Notes: generated by a model from the letters alone, not told the origin. A stretch of DNA of 64,000 bases from Verticillium longisporum (GCA_019188255.1 JAETXT010000016.1:434001-498000), one strand, 5' to 3'; counted from the stretch's first letter, positions 47,047 to 58,867 are shown. Numbers and translations: made by a program.

Positions 47047-48183
47047 GGTCTGCGGCTTCCTGGGTGCCGCCTGGCATGAGACTCACTTGCCTGATGGACC
47101 ATCAGTCACTGTCGTGCCATGCGGGTTTGCGTTCGCGGCGTCAAGCCACGTAAAGACTCACGTGTAAGGCACCCAGACCGAACCCTGGAGTCACTCGTTC
47201 TCGTAGGCCGGGGCCGGTGTTGTAAGGCACAGGTCAAGACTTGGTGTCCCGTCGTCAATGCGCAGCTGGAAGCGCGTCAGTCGGGACCGCACAGCATTTG
47301 CGCCTTCACACTCACCTCGCGGCTGCCGTGGTGTTGCCCCTCGAGCAGTCCAGGGGCTTGAAGAAGCTGACGGGCTGGCGCGTAACTATTGAGGTCTTGG
47401 GGGTAGGCATCGCTCAGACTCGTTGCCTTTGATCGACAGGGGGAGATTCTGCGTCACTTCGTGTGGATAAGCACCGCCCCAAAGGTCCGTTTATTCTTTT
47501 CTTCTGACTTTGAAATGAACTTTGCGCACTATTCTTGATTTCAACGGTGGATTTCGGGAGCAAATAGAAAGAAAATTTGGTTCGGGGTCATATCAGCGAG
47601 GTGCACTGATTGATGGTCGCCCCTGTTCGGCATCCCCAGCTCGTTTGGGAATCGCGCTTACGACAACCCATGGCCTGTGATGTAACTCGACTGGGGGGGC
47701 TCTTATTCCGCCAGCCTTGCGTGCGGCCTTCCATTCTGACGTCCAGATCAATCAACAAGCACATCGGTCCTGCCAGCTCGCTTGCTGACACCTACGCTGT
47801 ACATAGGTCCCGTTTGCCTGCATAAGACGATGTGGCGATGACCTCGGGGTGGTTTTTCAGTGTTTGCAAGCTGATTCTGCACCTGCTCGCCTTTTCGCCG
47901 CTGAAAAGTCAGGCCACGGATTTCGTACCCGTAGGTGCTATACAAGAGCGATGCGCGGTTCGCTGTCGGGCATTCTACTGGGACAACGAGACATGGCGAT
48001 AATGAAGCGACGTGACATCATGAATGGCGTTGGATAGCTATCTTGTTGCGAGTAGAATCAGATCAAAAGTGGCTGCGTATAGTAGAGAGACGTTACAAAT
48101 ACAGTGATGTACACGATCGCCGAACGTTTGTCCCAGATTGCCGGGCACCATAACCAAGCAAATAGACAATGCCGAATTGCGAC
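47047..48183. other. Intergenic, no gene seen
   Basis: Short ORFs on both strands with no motif. It would be the upstream region of the transcription factor fragment and the downstream region of the SRPK-like kinase. Confidence 0.3.
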
Positions 48184-49859
48184 CTACTCCTCGAGCCACG
48201 GGTCTTGCAAGAGCTCCTTCGCCGTCGGACGCGCCTCCGGATCCCAGGTCAGCGCGCGTCGAATGAACCGCATGAACTTGGCGTTACCCTTGAGTTTGGC
48301 CTCTGCTGCCTCGAGGGTCTTCTCTTTTGGTATAGGCACAAACTCGCCCCAGACGCCTGAGAGGATGAAAGGGTCAGATTGTCTGCTGCACAGTTCATGG
48401 GGACTGGAGGAGGCATTCTACGTACCGTCTTTGTCCCAGTATTCGAGCGCTCTGCTGCGATGTCGGTCGAGGAGCGCCTGCGGCGGCGGACCCAACGCGG
48501 CAATGAGCTCGGCAAAGTGCGCTCCATCCGAAAGGCTGCCGTCTTGTTTGCGGGCTGTGAACAGTGTCCTTCCTTGGAGAAGGTTCCATGCCTAGAACAC
48601 GGGTTCGAGGGTCAGTAGTTGTGGTGAGAATTCGGAACTGGATCGGGGCACAAACAGTCAGCCCGATACTCCAGATATCGACCGGATAGCTCCATGGGAT
48701 GTGCAAGAGCGTCTCCGGGGCTCGGTACATGATGGGCATGATGTCGCCGGTATGAGGGCCAGGGCCGATTCTGGTTTCGCCAAAATCAGAAAGCAGGAGT
48801 GGTCCGACCTTGGGCTTCATGAGGCGCGAGAGATAGATGGTTCTGTCTTCGTACTGCTTGCGAGCGATAGGTCTTGCGAATTCGTCATCCTCCAGCTTCT
48901 GGAACATGGAGTTGTCATTGGCACCAAGTAAGAGGTTGCCGGGATGAACATCTGAGGGGCCTCTTAGTTGCCATGCTCGGCGTGTTCGCACGTGTGCGCG
49001 CACGGGATGATAAGACGTCAGATCTGATACTCACCAGTGTGGACGGATTTCACCTCGGTATGCAGAAAGTCGAGAGCATCCAGGAGTTCCTTGATAGCTC
49101 CCTGGACGAATCCTTCGTCGAAGCCGCCATTATCCATAAACACTGTGTCCATGTCGCGAATGCTCATTTGAGACACCTGGAGAACAAGGACTGGGTGCTT
49201 GCCGTGTGGGCCTATCACATCAAAAGAATCTAGTAGCTTCCTGACCTTTTTGGCCCCGGGGTGCTTGGTAGGAGAGATCGTCTCCATGTGCTGGTAAAAT
49301 GAGATCTCGTGATTCTGGACGGAGTTGTGAATGCAAACTTTCAACGCCACGTATTGATCAAGTCCGTGCAAAAGATTAGCCATGTTTCACGTGGCAACTT
49401 TCATGGCATACTCACAGGAGGTCACGCGCAAGCCAAATGGTAGATGATGAGCCGTAACCAAGTTTAGTCACTGTCTGAAATCGGTCATTGAAGACTTCGC
49501 CCAAGCGAACGGGATAGAAATGCTCGGGGCGGTACTCGGGCAGGTCTTCCTCCTCGATGATCTGGTCTTGTTTGATGACATCGAAACCTATGACGGGAAA
49601 AGTTCACCGTGCTGACCATCGGCGTTCGGTTGACAGTCTAACCTTGGTGACAAAAGAGCACAATCTCGTTCGTGTCTGCTTGGAAGCTAAACGGCGAACG
49701 GAAGGGATACAAAACATTTCGATATCAAAAGACGGGTACTTTATAGAGTCAAATTTTAATAAGCAAAAAGAAAATCAACTTCATTCTTACGACAACTTCC
49801 GTAAACACGTCCTGACCAGCGTTAGGAAGCCTGAGGTGTCGTGTTGGTTGGGTTGACAT
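48184..49859 (-). CDS. SRPK-type serine/threonine kinase, one acceptor site missing
   Basis: Exons from the C-terminus: 48356-48184, 48591-48426, 48951-48656 and 49363-49035, then 49587-49416, and a likely first exon at 49859-49817 (MSTQPTRHLRLPNAG). Introns are 64-83 bp except the first, about 230 bp. Motifs: LPEYRPEHFYPVRLGEVF; glycine loop LGYGSSST; VALKV lysine; VHTDVHPGNLLLG catalytic loop (HTD replaces HRD, as in SRPKs; the loop lysine is His); LLSDFGETRIG with DFG; YRAPETLL; DIWSIGLTAWNLLQGR; and a C-terminus ALTWDPEARPTAKELLQDPW. It would phosphorylate SR-type substrates, but accessory fungal copies are uncharacterised. Between the GTGAGT donor at 49415 and the conserved QYVALKV there is no usable AG: after the likely branch site the intron ends gcacgg. 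The copy is therefore possibly unspliceable, or contains a base error. Confidence 0.7.
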
Positions 49860-50158
49860 GTCCTAGGAGCTGTTGGAGCATGGAGTGGTCTGTGCTGCTC
49901 GGCAGTCTGAGCTTATCGAGGCTGAACTTGTTATCAGTGTCCCACCTTTTGCAACTTCCATCGCAGCTCCACTAAAATTTTCGAGTCCCTGGATTTCAGA
50001 GGTGCCTTCCCTCCTCTGGCAATCAACAACTTCCTTACTTTAGACCTCTATTCGACCAAAGGGCTTGTCCATTCCCTCTACCCAGACGAAAGAGTCGTAT
50101 CGTATAACACACGCCACTGAACAACCAAGACGAGAGACCCCCATAATCACTCCGCAAC

Positions 50159-51626
50159 ATGTCTGGCTTCACGATCCCTGGCTTGGGGTTCGCGAAACCC
50201 AATGAGACGCTCCCCCCCCTCTCTCCAGAGACTTCCGGCACGGCCACGAATACCCAAGACACAGCTTCTCCTCCCGCAACAGCGAGCGCCTCAGCAGCAT
50301 CAAAGGCTCCTGTATCCGATCATGCATCTGCGGCCGCCTCCACTTCTGCACCTGGCGCCAGTGCCGACGCCATGAACATCGACAACCCCCCCTCACCTCC
50401 CTCCCTTACGAGCGCCCTCGAAGCCGCCCTCGGCACCGCTGAGCCCATACCCACCGACCAAGACGACACAGCCGCTGCTGCCGCCGACGCCGCCGCCGCC
50501 GACGGCGCTCTCCTCGAAGCGACGCTGCAGCGCCCCCAACAACCGGGCGAGTCGGCCCACCCCGAGTGGGAAGAAGACTCGTCCCCCTACGAATCCTCCT
50601 CCGACTCGAGCTCCTCTGACGACTCTTCCGACGACGACGACGACGACGACAAGGAACCGTACGAGCTCCTCGGCGTCGAGGAGACGGCGCGCATGCTCAT
50701 GGAAGCCGGCTCAGACGACGAAGGCGACGGCTCCAAACCGGGCGCCTCAGCCGGTATCCGCTCCAAGAACGAGGTCGCCGTGGAGCCGGTGCCCAAGCCC
50801 GACGTCAGCATCACGCCAGACATGAAGGTCGAGGACCTCGGCGTCGTCGAGCAAGTCGTCGAGACCATTGTCGTCATCCGCGGCTTCACGCCGGGCGAGT
50901 ACCAGGTCCTCGACACGGGCTCCGTCCTCTGCACCGAGGACCGCGCCGTCTTTGGCGCCGTCGCCGAGACGATCGGCAAGGTCCTGCAGCCCATGTACAC
51001 GGTCATGTTCTCGTCGGCCGAGGACATTGCGGCCGCGGGGCTGACGGCCGGCACAAAGGTGTGCTACCCCGTCGCGCACGCCAAGTACGTCTTCACGCAG
51101 CCGCTGCGCAACGTCAGGGGGTCCGACGCCTCCAACATACACGACGAGGAGGTGGCCGAGGATGAGATGGAGTTCTCCGACGACGAGAAGGAGGCCGAGC
51201 ACAAGAAGCATAAGAAGATGGCCAAGCGCGAGGCGCGCGGCGGGCGTGGCGGCGGAGGCGGTCGCGGCGGTGCCGGGTCCAGCAGGGACCCGCACCCGCT
51301 CCGCAACGAGGTCAAGGCGGACACAACGATGGGCGGGCTCAACTACGACGACGAGGATGACGGTCCTTACAAGCCGCTGGCGCGGCCGGCGAGCTTTGGT
51401 CAGGGGCCCCCGATACAGCAAGGGTTCACGCAGGAGCCAGAGCCCGGATCGCGCCAGGCCAAACTCGGCGGCCGTGGCGACTTCCGGGGGCGTGGGGGGG
51501 GGCGGCGACAGGGGACGGGGCGATCGCGGCCGGGGAAGGGGACGCGGCGGAGGCCAGCACCGTGGAGACGGGTACTCGCAGGGACCTTCGGGCCAGAGGA
51601 CACAGCATCAGCAGCAGCAACAACAA

Positions 51627-51657
<31 letters not shown>

Positions 51658-51968
51658 CACAGCAGTCCCAGCCACAAGGGCAGTGGAATGCTGGCGCCTT
51701 CCAAGCGCCGGCCCAGCCGCAAGCCTACGCACAGCCGGCGGCCGCTGCAGCGCATCCTTTCAGCTTCGCAGGCATGCCGACGCCGCCACCTGCGCAAGGT
51801 GGCGGGTTCCCGGCCGCGCCGCCGCCGCCACCACCTGGCTGGCCCGGCGCGCAGCAGAATGCGCAGGGCGCGCAAGCGGCGCAGTTCAATCCCGCCTTCT
51901 TTGCGGCGATGCTCGCGCAGATGCAGCGGAGCCAAGGCCAGAATGGACAGCCGCCGCCGCCGCAGTAA
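50159..51968 (+). CDS. NAF1: NAF1, H/ACA snoRNP assembly factor, frame change at a G9 run
   Basis: Starts MSGFTIPGLGFAKPNETLPP. It has an Ala/Ser-rich, then acidic region (Asp run at about 158-164), YELLGVEETARMLMEAG, and the Gar1/Naf1 beta-barrel domain at about 218-330: VEQVVETIVVIRGFTPGEYQ, LDTGSVLCTEDRAVFGAVAE, YPVAHAKYVFTQPLRNVRGS. An RGG-rich stretch follows. At the G9 tract 51494-51502 the frame changes. With eight G the protein would run through GDRGRGRGRGGGQ, a poly-Gln block (CAG repeats at about 51,605-51,660) and a Pro/Ala-rich end (GQPPPPQ) to TAA 51966-51968, 602 aa in all. Unshifted, it ends at 52006 with an Arg/Ala-rich nonsense tail. Naf1 chaperones Cbf5 (dyskerin) onto nascent H/ACA RNAs in the nucleus and is essential in yeast. 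Confidence 0.85.
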
Positions 51969-53306
51969 GCCAAAACGGGGAGACAGAGAGAGAGAGAGAA
52001 ATGTGACGTGAGATGATGCGAGATGTGATGAGGAAAATTATTTTGTATGAGCACCAAAGAGGGGTAGAGGCCGGCGTGGCTCACTAGGATGGCGGCGATT
52101 CGGATCAGAAAGGCCACCACTGCTACCTTTGGTTCAATAGTTGAATGACATGGTGCGAGAACATCGGATGAATTCTTGTCAGACTGTTACGGTGGGTTCT
52201 ACCATGATTTGTCGATTCATAGCAAGGATCCCGTATCACAGCTGAGAAAAACTCGAATATACGTTTCCACGACTCAGACCCTCACACGCTGTTCATGGCT
52301 GCGTTTGCTCGTCGTGTCAGCCCAAGCACATACGAAGAAGGAGAAGAAAGAAGGGTAAAACCGCGTAGTCATGGAGACTGGAGTCAGTTTTGTGCCGAGG
52401 GAACGACTCTCTTGTGAGGATGTAGCACAAAATTCGGCAGGTGCACAAGGCCGACGCACGAGATGAGGCTCGACGATCCTCCGCCACGAAATCCCCGTGG
52501 TGCCCACACGTCAGCCGACAGACCCTGCCTGTACTGACCATTGGCAGGCCACCAAAGAGGCGAGGCGCTGTGACGAACGATTCTGTCTCGTTCCGGGAAA
52601 ACTTCATGTGGCACTGCGAAATCAAGGCCCGCTCTCTCCACTGCTGACAAGGTCACAAGCCGTCATCACAGACGGGGGGGATGTCGCCTTCCCAGCGAGG
52701 TGGGCGAAGGGCGCTCCGCTCACAGTCCGATATTGCGATAAACGGCATCGATCCCACGATGGTGAGAAGCACTGGGAGTGGAAAGGAAAAAAACCACAAA
52801 GAAGGTCATTTCGGTAAGAGTGAGCGGGACGAGAATGGGGTCAAGATCTGCGCCGGGCGCTGGTGGGGCGGGGCGGGCTACGGGACGTGGGCGTTTCAGA
52901 AGAGACTGGGGGTGTCGGGCCTTTGATGGCGCGCGCGGGCAGTGCGCCCCGGCGGCCACGATGCCAGGTTGGAAGAAGAGGTTGGAAGAAGAGGCGTCGT
53001 CAACGAAACGGCGGCGTGGTCTGCTTTGCTTGGGGCTGGGTTGTGGCGGGCAGCGCAACGTGACAAGTGAGCGAGAAGGCTGACTGAATCTTGCTTGGGA
53101 ATAGAGTAGAGAGCCCGAGCGGCGCGCAACTCATGACATGGGAACGGGCATTTTCGGCCTTGGTTCTCTTCAGACGTTGGCGCGTGGCAGGTCTGAGCGG
53201 GCCTGACGGGTGAGCTGAAATTTCGGATCCTCATGCCTCTGGCGCTGTCATGGTATCGAAGGAATCGAGGAGAACATGATGCTTGCCTATAATAACGGGC
53301 TGGACT
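51969..53306. other. Intergenic, no gene seen
   Basis: NAF1 3' region and further non-coding sequence. Short overlapping ORFs on both strands have no recognisable product. Confidence 0.3.
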
Positions 53307-53560
53307 ATCCCTTTAGTGCCCAAATTTGGCCTCGGTACATACACTGATCACCGCCTGCCTAATGAGCTTCGATGTAGATCTGAGCAGGTACAAGCTCAGT
53401 ATATAATTGAGGGCAGGTATATCTATGAGATATAGGTAACATATAGGCATCTAGATATACTGCTCGCTATATCCTTTAATTCAATTAGCGATATTTATTT
53501 TCTGCCACTCGGCTGTCGATCATACGAAGTACTGAGGCCAAATTTGGGCACTAAAGGGAT
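53307..53560. mobile_element. MITE-like element with 32-bp inverted ends
   Basis: A 254-bp element bounded by 32-bp inverted repeats (53307-53338 and 53529-53560) with one mismatch. The outer end begins atccctttagtgcccaaat and the inner end is ggcctcggtac on the left arm. The interior is AT-rich and non-coding (tatatctatgagatatagg). Such short, non-coding, inverted-repeat elements are non-autonomous DNA transposons. A clean target duplication is not visible; TA is present just inside the left border only. Confidence 0.7.
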
Positions 53561-54440
53561 GGGAGCTACTAGGAGACTGCGAGGACATGTCAGGAGAGCC
53601 TTCTGGAAGCAGCACCAGAGAGGCGCCCGCCAGTGCCAGGCATGCAGGCCGGTACCGTGCCAGGATGGCGGCGGGAAAATATGGGCCTCCCCAAAGAACA
53701 AGGGGATGGGCGATGGATGGCACGGTGGCAGATCAATGACTCTGGCTCTGGAGAAAGAAAATCAACCCCCAACAATGAATGGTATGACGATATACCTACC
53801 ATGTACAGTAGGCCACGACCACACATCACCCAGAAAAAGACCTGCCAACAGGACCCGGACAGGAGCCTGGCAATGATCCACCAAGATGCAGGGATACAGA
53901 GATGCAGGTCATGACTCCACCAGGTGCAGGGAAACAGACCATGGTGATTGGCGAAAACACGTCCATCACAGGCTAATCATCTCGCTTCGCATGTTGATCT
54001 GCGTGCTGGGAATAGAAGGCCAATCAGACATGGCGTGTGCCTGGCACGGTTCCTGAACTAGCGCCGAATGGCGGCCGTTGGATGCAATTTTGTGAAAATA
54101 GGAGCAGTCCAGGGGGGTTGTGCACAAGGTTCCATGTAAAGAGCCCAGGAACTGGGCAATATGGAATGACGGGAGGAGAAGTGCTGTTGTACATGTAGGC
54201 CCACGACAGAGGCACGTCTCCTTCAGTGTGCGGCAAGGCGAGGTTCTTGCTCTAGGTACCACGGTCTGATGTTCGGTTTGCTGACTGTTTGTTTGTTTGG
54301 TGTTACCCGTCTTTGGGTTCGTCCGCTGTTTGACTCTGGGGGCGCATGGACGTTGCGTTCGCGGCTGGCAGGACGGCGCAGATCCGAAACACAAAGACAT
54401 TGCCGTCTCTCTCTCACGGGACGAACGGCAACGGCCGGCA
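53561..54440. other. Intergenic, no gene seen
   Basis: Overlapping ORFs on both strands, none with a motif or splice structure that I can support. Confidence 0.3.
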
Positions 54441-54446
54441 CCATAA

Positions 54447-54503
54447 CCTAGGTACCTACCTAGGTAATGTACCTACCTAAGATACCTAAGGTACCTCGGC
54501 AGG
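54447..54503. repeat. acctaggt / tacctac microsatellite
   Basis: Clustered copies of the palindrome acctaggt and its half word tacct (cctaggtacctacctaggta, then tgtacctacctaagatacct and on). It is the same motif as at 43,391 and not part of a gene. Confidence 0.55.
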
Positions 54504-54740
54504 TAAGTAGAAAACTGCCGCAATGTTCGATGGCGACCAGGCAGGGAAAGCACCGGCTTGCTGGCAGCTGCTATTCAGCCAAGGACGGCCCTGCTTCCCT
54601 CGAATCCGCCCTGCCGTCTGTGTCTCCCGCCCCCTTCCCACCCCTTCCCATGTTGGTGGTCCCGACCCCTGGTTCTTCCTGCCAGCTCGCAACCCCCCTC
54701 CCTCGCCCTTGGCGCGCCATGCCTGTGCCTGTCTGCGCCT

Positions 54741-54780
54741 ATGCCCTCCATTGCCCTCCATTGCCCTCCATTGCCCTCCC
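54741..54780. repeat. Four 10-bp tandem repeats (ttgccctcca)
   Basis: Four consecutive near-identical decamers in a pyrimidine-rich tract (about 54,570-54,960) that lies in the upstream region, or long 5' leader, of the SH3 gene. CT-rich leaders are common in highly transcribed fungal genes. Confidence 0.6.
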
Positions 54781-55498
54781 TCGAAGAGTGGAATGTCCCT
54801 TCCACCGCCCCGGGCCTCATCCTTGACCCTCTACGCCGCCTCTCCGCCGCCGCCTCCTGCTCCTCCACCTCTCCTCTCCTCTCCTTCTCACCACCTCTCC
54901 CTCCCTTCCAGGTCCTCGCGCTCACCACCACCACCGCGCACGCCGTGTCGAGTCAACTCTCCCTCCAGAACTACATCGTCTAGGTCGCCCAACGCAACTA
55001 GTTGCTCGCCTCTACGTGTAGATTCATCCGTTCTTTCTGCCACATCCGCCCTGGCCTAGCGCCCATTTTCATTCATTCATTCCACACATTCCAACCATTA
55101 CACCAAAATACCCGACCATTGACTACACCATTCGTGTCGCTGAGACAATAAGCTCAGCAAACCTTCGGAACAACCCGACGACCACACTCACTCACACGCC
55201 GCACTCGACTCGCCGCCGCTTCCATTCTTTCTCGCACAAGTCAAGTTCGACCCATCCCCGTTTACATTCCAAACGACCGACCTAGCAACCCGATCCCCCG
55301 TTGAAGCCCGCATACAGACCCAGCCACCCAAGGATTGGCCCCCGGAGTCCCCGACCGCTGAGCCTAAAGTTCCTTCGACGACCCTGTTGCTGCGAGCTGG
55401 GCAACTGGTCTTCTCGACCTCGTACAACCACCACGATCGGCACTAACAACAGCAAAGAAAAACGATAACGAACCGACCGCCAGTCGGGCGCTGACACC

Positions 55499-57556
55499 AT
55501 GGCGCACTATCACCATCAACATCTCCACGAGAGAGCCGATGACGTCTGGCATAATTTTGAAAATGCGCTGAGCGACCTCAACCCTTTCGGTAGCAGGGAC
55601 GAGGACGATGAGGAGGAAACGACCCGTCGCAGTGGAGGTGAGCAACACGGCGCCAGGCCCCCCAATGCGCGGCACCGAGTCGCACTCATGTTGGCTTCAC
55701 AACTAACACCCGCCTAGGCACGACAATCATCCGCACCGTCGTTCAAACGCTGCCCGCCGACTTCGAGGGCTCCGTCGCCAGCTATAGGACCATCAGGGAT
55801 GACGAAGAGCGCACAACGAGAGCCACCCCGACGACCATCCAGGGAGCCGGCTCACCCCTCCGCCCGGAACCCAAGTCATCGGCTTCCTCGCCGTCCAGGG
55901 ACGCGACAACAACACGCGAGTCCGCCAAGAAGACCACCACGGCCATTCCTACCGTCATCAGCGAACCCACAAAGACCAACGGCATTCCTACCACACTGTC
56001 CGTGGCTTCGGATGCTCCTCAAGCTCCCACCCTGCCGAGCTGGGCCACCAACGCCGGCCAATTCACGACCGCCTCGACGCCCTCTGCCAGTGCGCAAGCC
56101 CAGGCGACGGCCAGTCCCGAGCCCAGCGGCGCCGCCAAAGCTGGCATCGCCATCGGCGTCCTTGCTGGTGTTTTCCTACTCGGTCTCGCCGTCTTCTTCC
56201 TCTTCAACCGCCGCAAGAGACAGGTTGAACGCGAGAGGCTCAACGATGACGACGAGAAGCTTCACAACCCCTTCGCTGCGCCTACAACGGCCACTGCCGT
56301 CGTCGCCGGCGAACGCTCCAACCCACGTGCCCCGCGTATCAGTCTCCGTCCCGTCACCCAGTTTCTGCCAAATCTCAATTTTGACAAGCGCGCCAGCAAG
56401 GGCGCCAACATTGCCATGGCTTCCACTGCTGGTGGTCTGACGCCCAGCCACTCGGCTCACTCTGGCTTCAATGCCTGGGATCGACCTGCGACCAGCGAGA
56501 GCGCCAACCCCAGTAACCCCTTCGGCAACCAGGCCGAGCGCGTGCCAACGCCCATCGCCGAGGAGCCTTTGACACTAGCCGCCGATAAGCCACTCCCACC
56601 TGGCCCTGTAGCTGCACCTCCCGGTGATGCTTGGTCGGCCCACGCGCCTGCGACTGCAGCTGCTGGCGCCGCAGTTGCTGCGGGAGCCGTCGGGGCGGGC
56701 CTCGCACGCAAGGCCTCTACGCGGAAGGGCACCCCTAAGGATCTCGATCTCACTCTACCGGCGCCTCTGTCTGTCGTTCCCCCAGCCCTGCCGGCACTGA
56801 ATTCAGCATGAACTCCGAAAGCCCTGATCAGCCAAACCCCACGGGCTCCGTTGGTGCTGCTGCTATCGCCGCTGCTGGTGGACCTACCAACTCGACTGTT
56901 CACCGCGTGCAGCTGGACTTCAAGCCCACCCTGGAAGACGAAATGGGCCTAAGGGCCGGCGAAGTTGTTCGCCTGCTTCACGAATATGATGACGGCTGGG
57001 TGCGTTGTCAACCTCCATGATATTGAACTCAATTACTGACATGTTTCAGGCGCTCTGCATTCGACTTGATAGATCCTCTCAAGGTGTTGTGCCCCGAACC
57101 TGTCTGTCGGCTCGCCCTGTGAAGCCTCGCCCGCAGAACGGCGGCCCCCGAGGCCCACCCATCAACGTCGGGTCCCCGCGCGGACCTGGCCCCAGCCACG
57201 GCCCGCGTTCCATGCCACCTCAAGGTGGCCCGCCTTATCAGAGGCCCACGACCCCTCAAGGTGGCCCTCGTGGTGCTCCCCGTCCCATGGGTCCTCCCGG
57301 CGGACCTGGCTCTCCGGGTGGGCGCCCGATGAGCCCCGCAGGTCCACGCGGCATGAGCCCCGGACCTCGCTCCCAGTCACCTGGGCCCCGTTTCCAAGGC
57401 CCTCCCGGTAGCAGGTCGCAAAGCCCTGCCGGTGCCAACAGGATCCCTCATCCTTCTCGGATGAACCCTAACTCCCCGCCGCGCGATTCGCATATGTCCC
57501 AGGGACCTCCGACGGGCCCTGTCGGCCGCAAGCCAGTACCAGGCCAGGCGTATTAA
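55499..57556 (+). CDS. Single-pass membrane protein with a C-terminal SH3 domain (Fus1-like layout)
   Basis: Exons 55499-55637, 55718-56999 and 57050-57556. The introns are 80 bp (GTGAGC, CTAAC, CCTAG) and 50 bp (GTGCGT, CTGAC, TTCAG). The extracellular N-terminal part is Ser/Thr/Pro-rich, with no obvious signal peptide. A single transmembrane helix (GIAIGVLAGVFLLGLAVFFL, about 56,143-56,202) is followed by the stop-transfer NRRKRQ. After a low-complexity stretch an SH3 domain spans intron 2: VHRVQLDFKPTLEDEMGLRA, GEVVRLLHEYDDGW, then ALCIRLDRSSQGVVPRTCL. The tail is Pro/Gly/Arg-rich. In exon 2 the frame changes at C5 (56779-56783). One more C joins PLSVVPP to SPAGTEFSMNS and makes the total exactly 643 codons. 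The layout matches fungal plasma-membrane SH3 scaffolds such as yeast Fus1 (cell fusion/polarity); orthology is not shown. Confidence 0.75.
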
Positions 57557-58867
57557 ACACGATCCCAATCGTGTTGAGCGCTTCGCGCCCGTACATAAAA
57601 CCTTCCGCTATGCGGAGGACGGCGGTTTCGGTGGTCTGGCAATAAAAAGGGCGGTGCGTGCATTCTGGACAGCACAAGGGGCAGGCGTTTTCAGCACCGA
57701 CGAGACCATTCCAGCATTCGCCTGGGACTCTTGACGACGAATCCTACGACATAGGAACAACGACATATTATACCATTCCCGTCACTCTCTCACTCACGAT
57801 TCCTTCTCTGGTATATTCTTCGCCGGCCCCACCTCGTTCAAGGTGGCGGCTGCTTCTTCTCTCTCATTCATTCTCTTCTCTTTTCTTACTTTTTTTCGTA
57901 CCGCGGAGTCTTCCGCTCCACTTGGATGAATTCCTTTTGACTTTCAGAACTGGATCGCGCAAGCCTAGTGCTTAATGTGTATTCGGTGATCAGGAGAGAC
58001 CTGCCTGGTGCTGGCTGGCTGAGATGGAATAGGGAAGCGTATGATGACATTTTGTCATGTTTGGATATGGCTTTGGAGGAAAGCAAGGGTGAAGCAGTGG
58101 TTGTGGGGAGAGATGTTGGCCTGCGGAGGGAAGGTTAGACAGGACTAGAGCTTCAATGGTTCGCCATAAGGTCAACACTAGGTAGACAATGATCACTCGT
58201 ATCATGAAAGTTTACTTGCAGAGTGATGGTTGTTTCATGTGTCCGTACTTCAATCCTCCTTCACTGAATGCCCGACCTTGAATTACGATTTTCTTCTCTC
58301 ACAAAGAGCCCGTCAGCTAGCTCATTAGACCACCAAGATGGTGTCTTGTCGCATGTCACTCGCCCGAGCAGCAAAAGCTAGTCCAATTGATACGCGAAAT
58401 ATACCTCCAGTCCCCCCTCCCTTGGTGATAAATGGCAACATGTGGCATGAATGCAGCGTTGCAGCTAAGACTAGAAGTTCCAACGACATGCAAGACCATT
58501 TCTCCAGTTCTTTTCCTCCAGCAATTATGTTGACCGAGGACTGTGCCAAGCATCTACGCGCCAACACATATCCTTTGTCCTTCCTCTTTCGGTTCAAGAG
58601 GGGCAAAAAGCCATGCAGCATAGCACTTCCAGTTGGCTAAGCCTCATAATCCTCAAGCCAACGGCCTGCCAAGATTCTTATCTACTCCGCAGGACAACTG
58701 GTCAAGTTGTGGAGGGAACCTTAAAAAGCTACCCAGGCATCACGTCGCTCATTATTGAGCCATTCCCCAACCTCTACATCCTGCCTTGTCTGACATTGGC
58801 CTCAGCCCCTTTTACAAAATCCGAAACGAAAATTAAGTCAAATTCCCCCAGATTCCAGACGTCCACC
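57557..58867. other. 3' and intergenic region, no gene seen
   Basis: Starts with a short inverted repeat 3' of the SH3 stop: accttccgctatgcggagg. The remainder has short ORFs with no motif. Pyrimidine-rich stretch at 57,780-57,900. Confidence 0.3.

Noticed and set aside
50587..51421. Long minus-strand ORFs opposite NAF1
   Set aside because: Antisense shadows of acidic and Gly/Arg-rich coding sequence; no motif and no splice structure.
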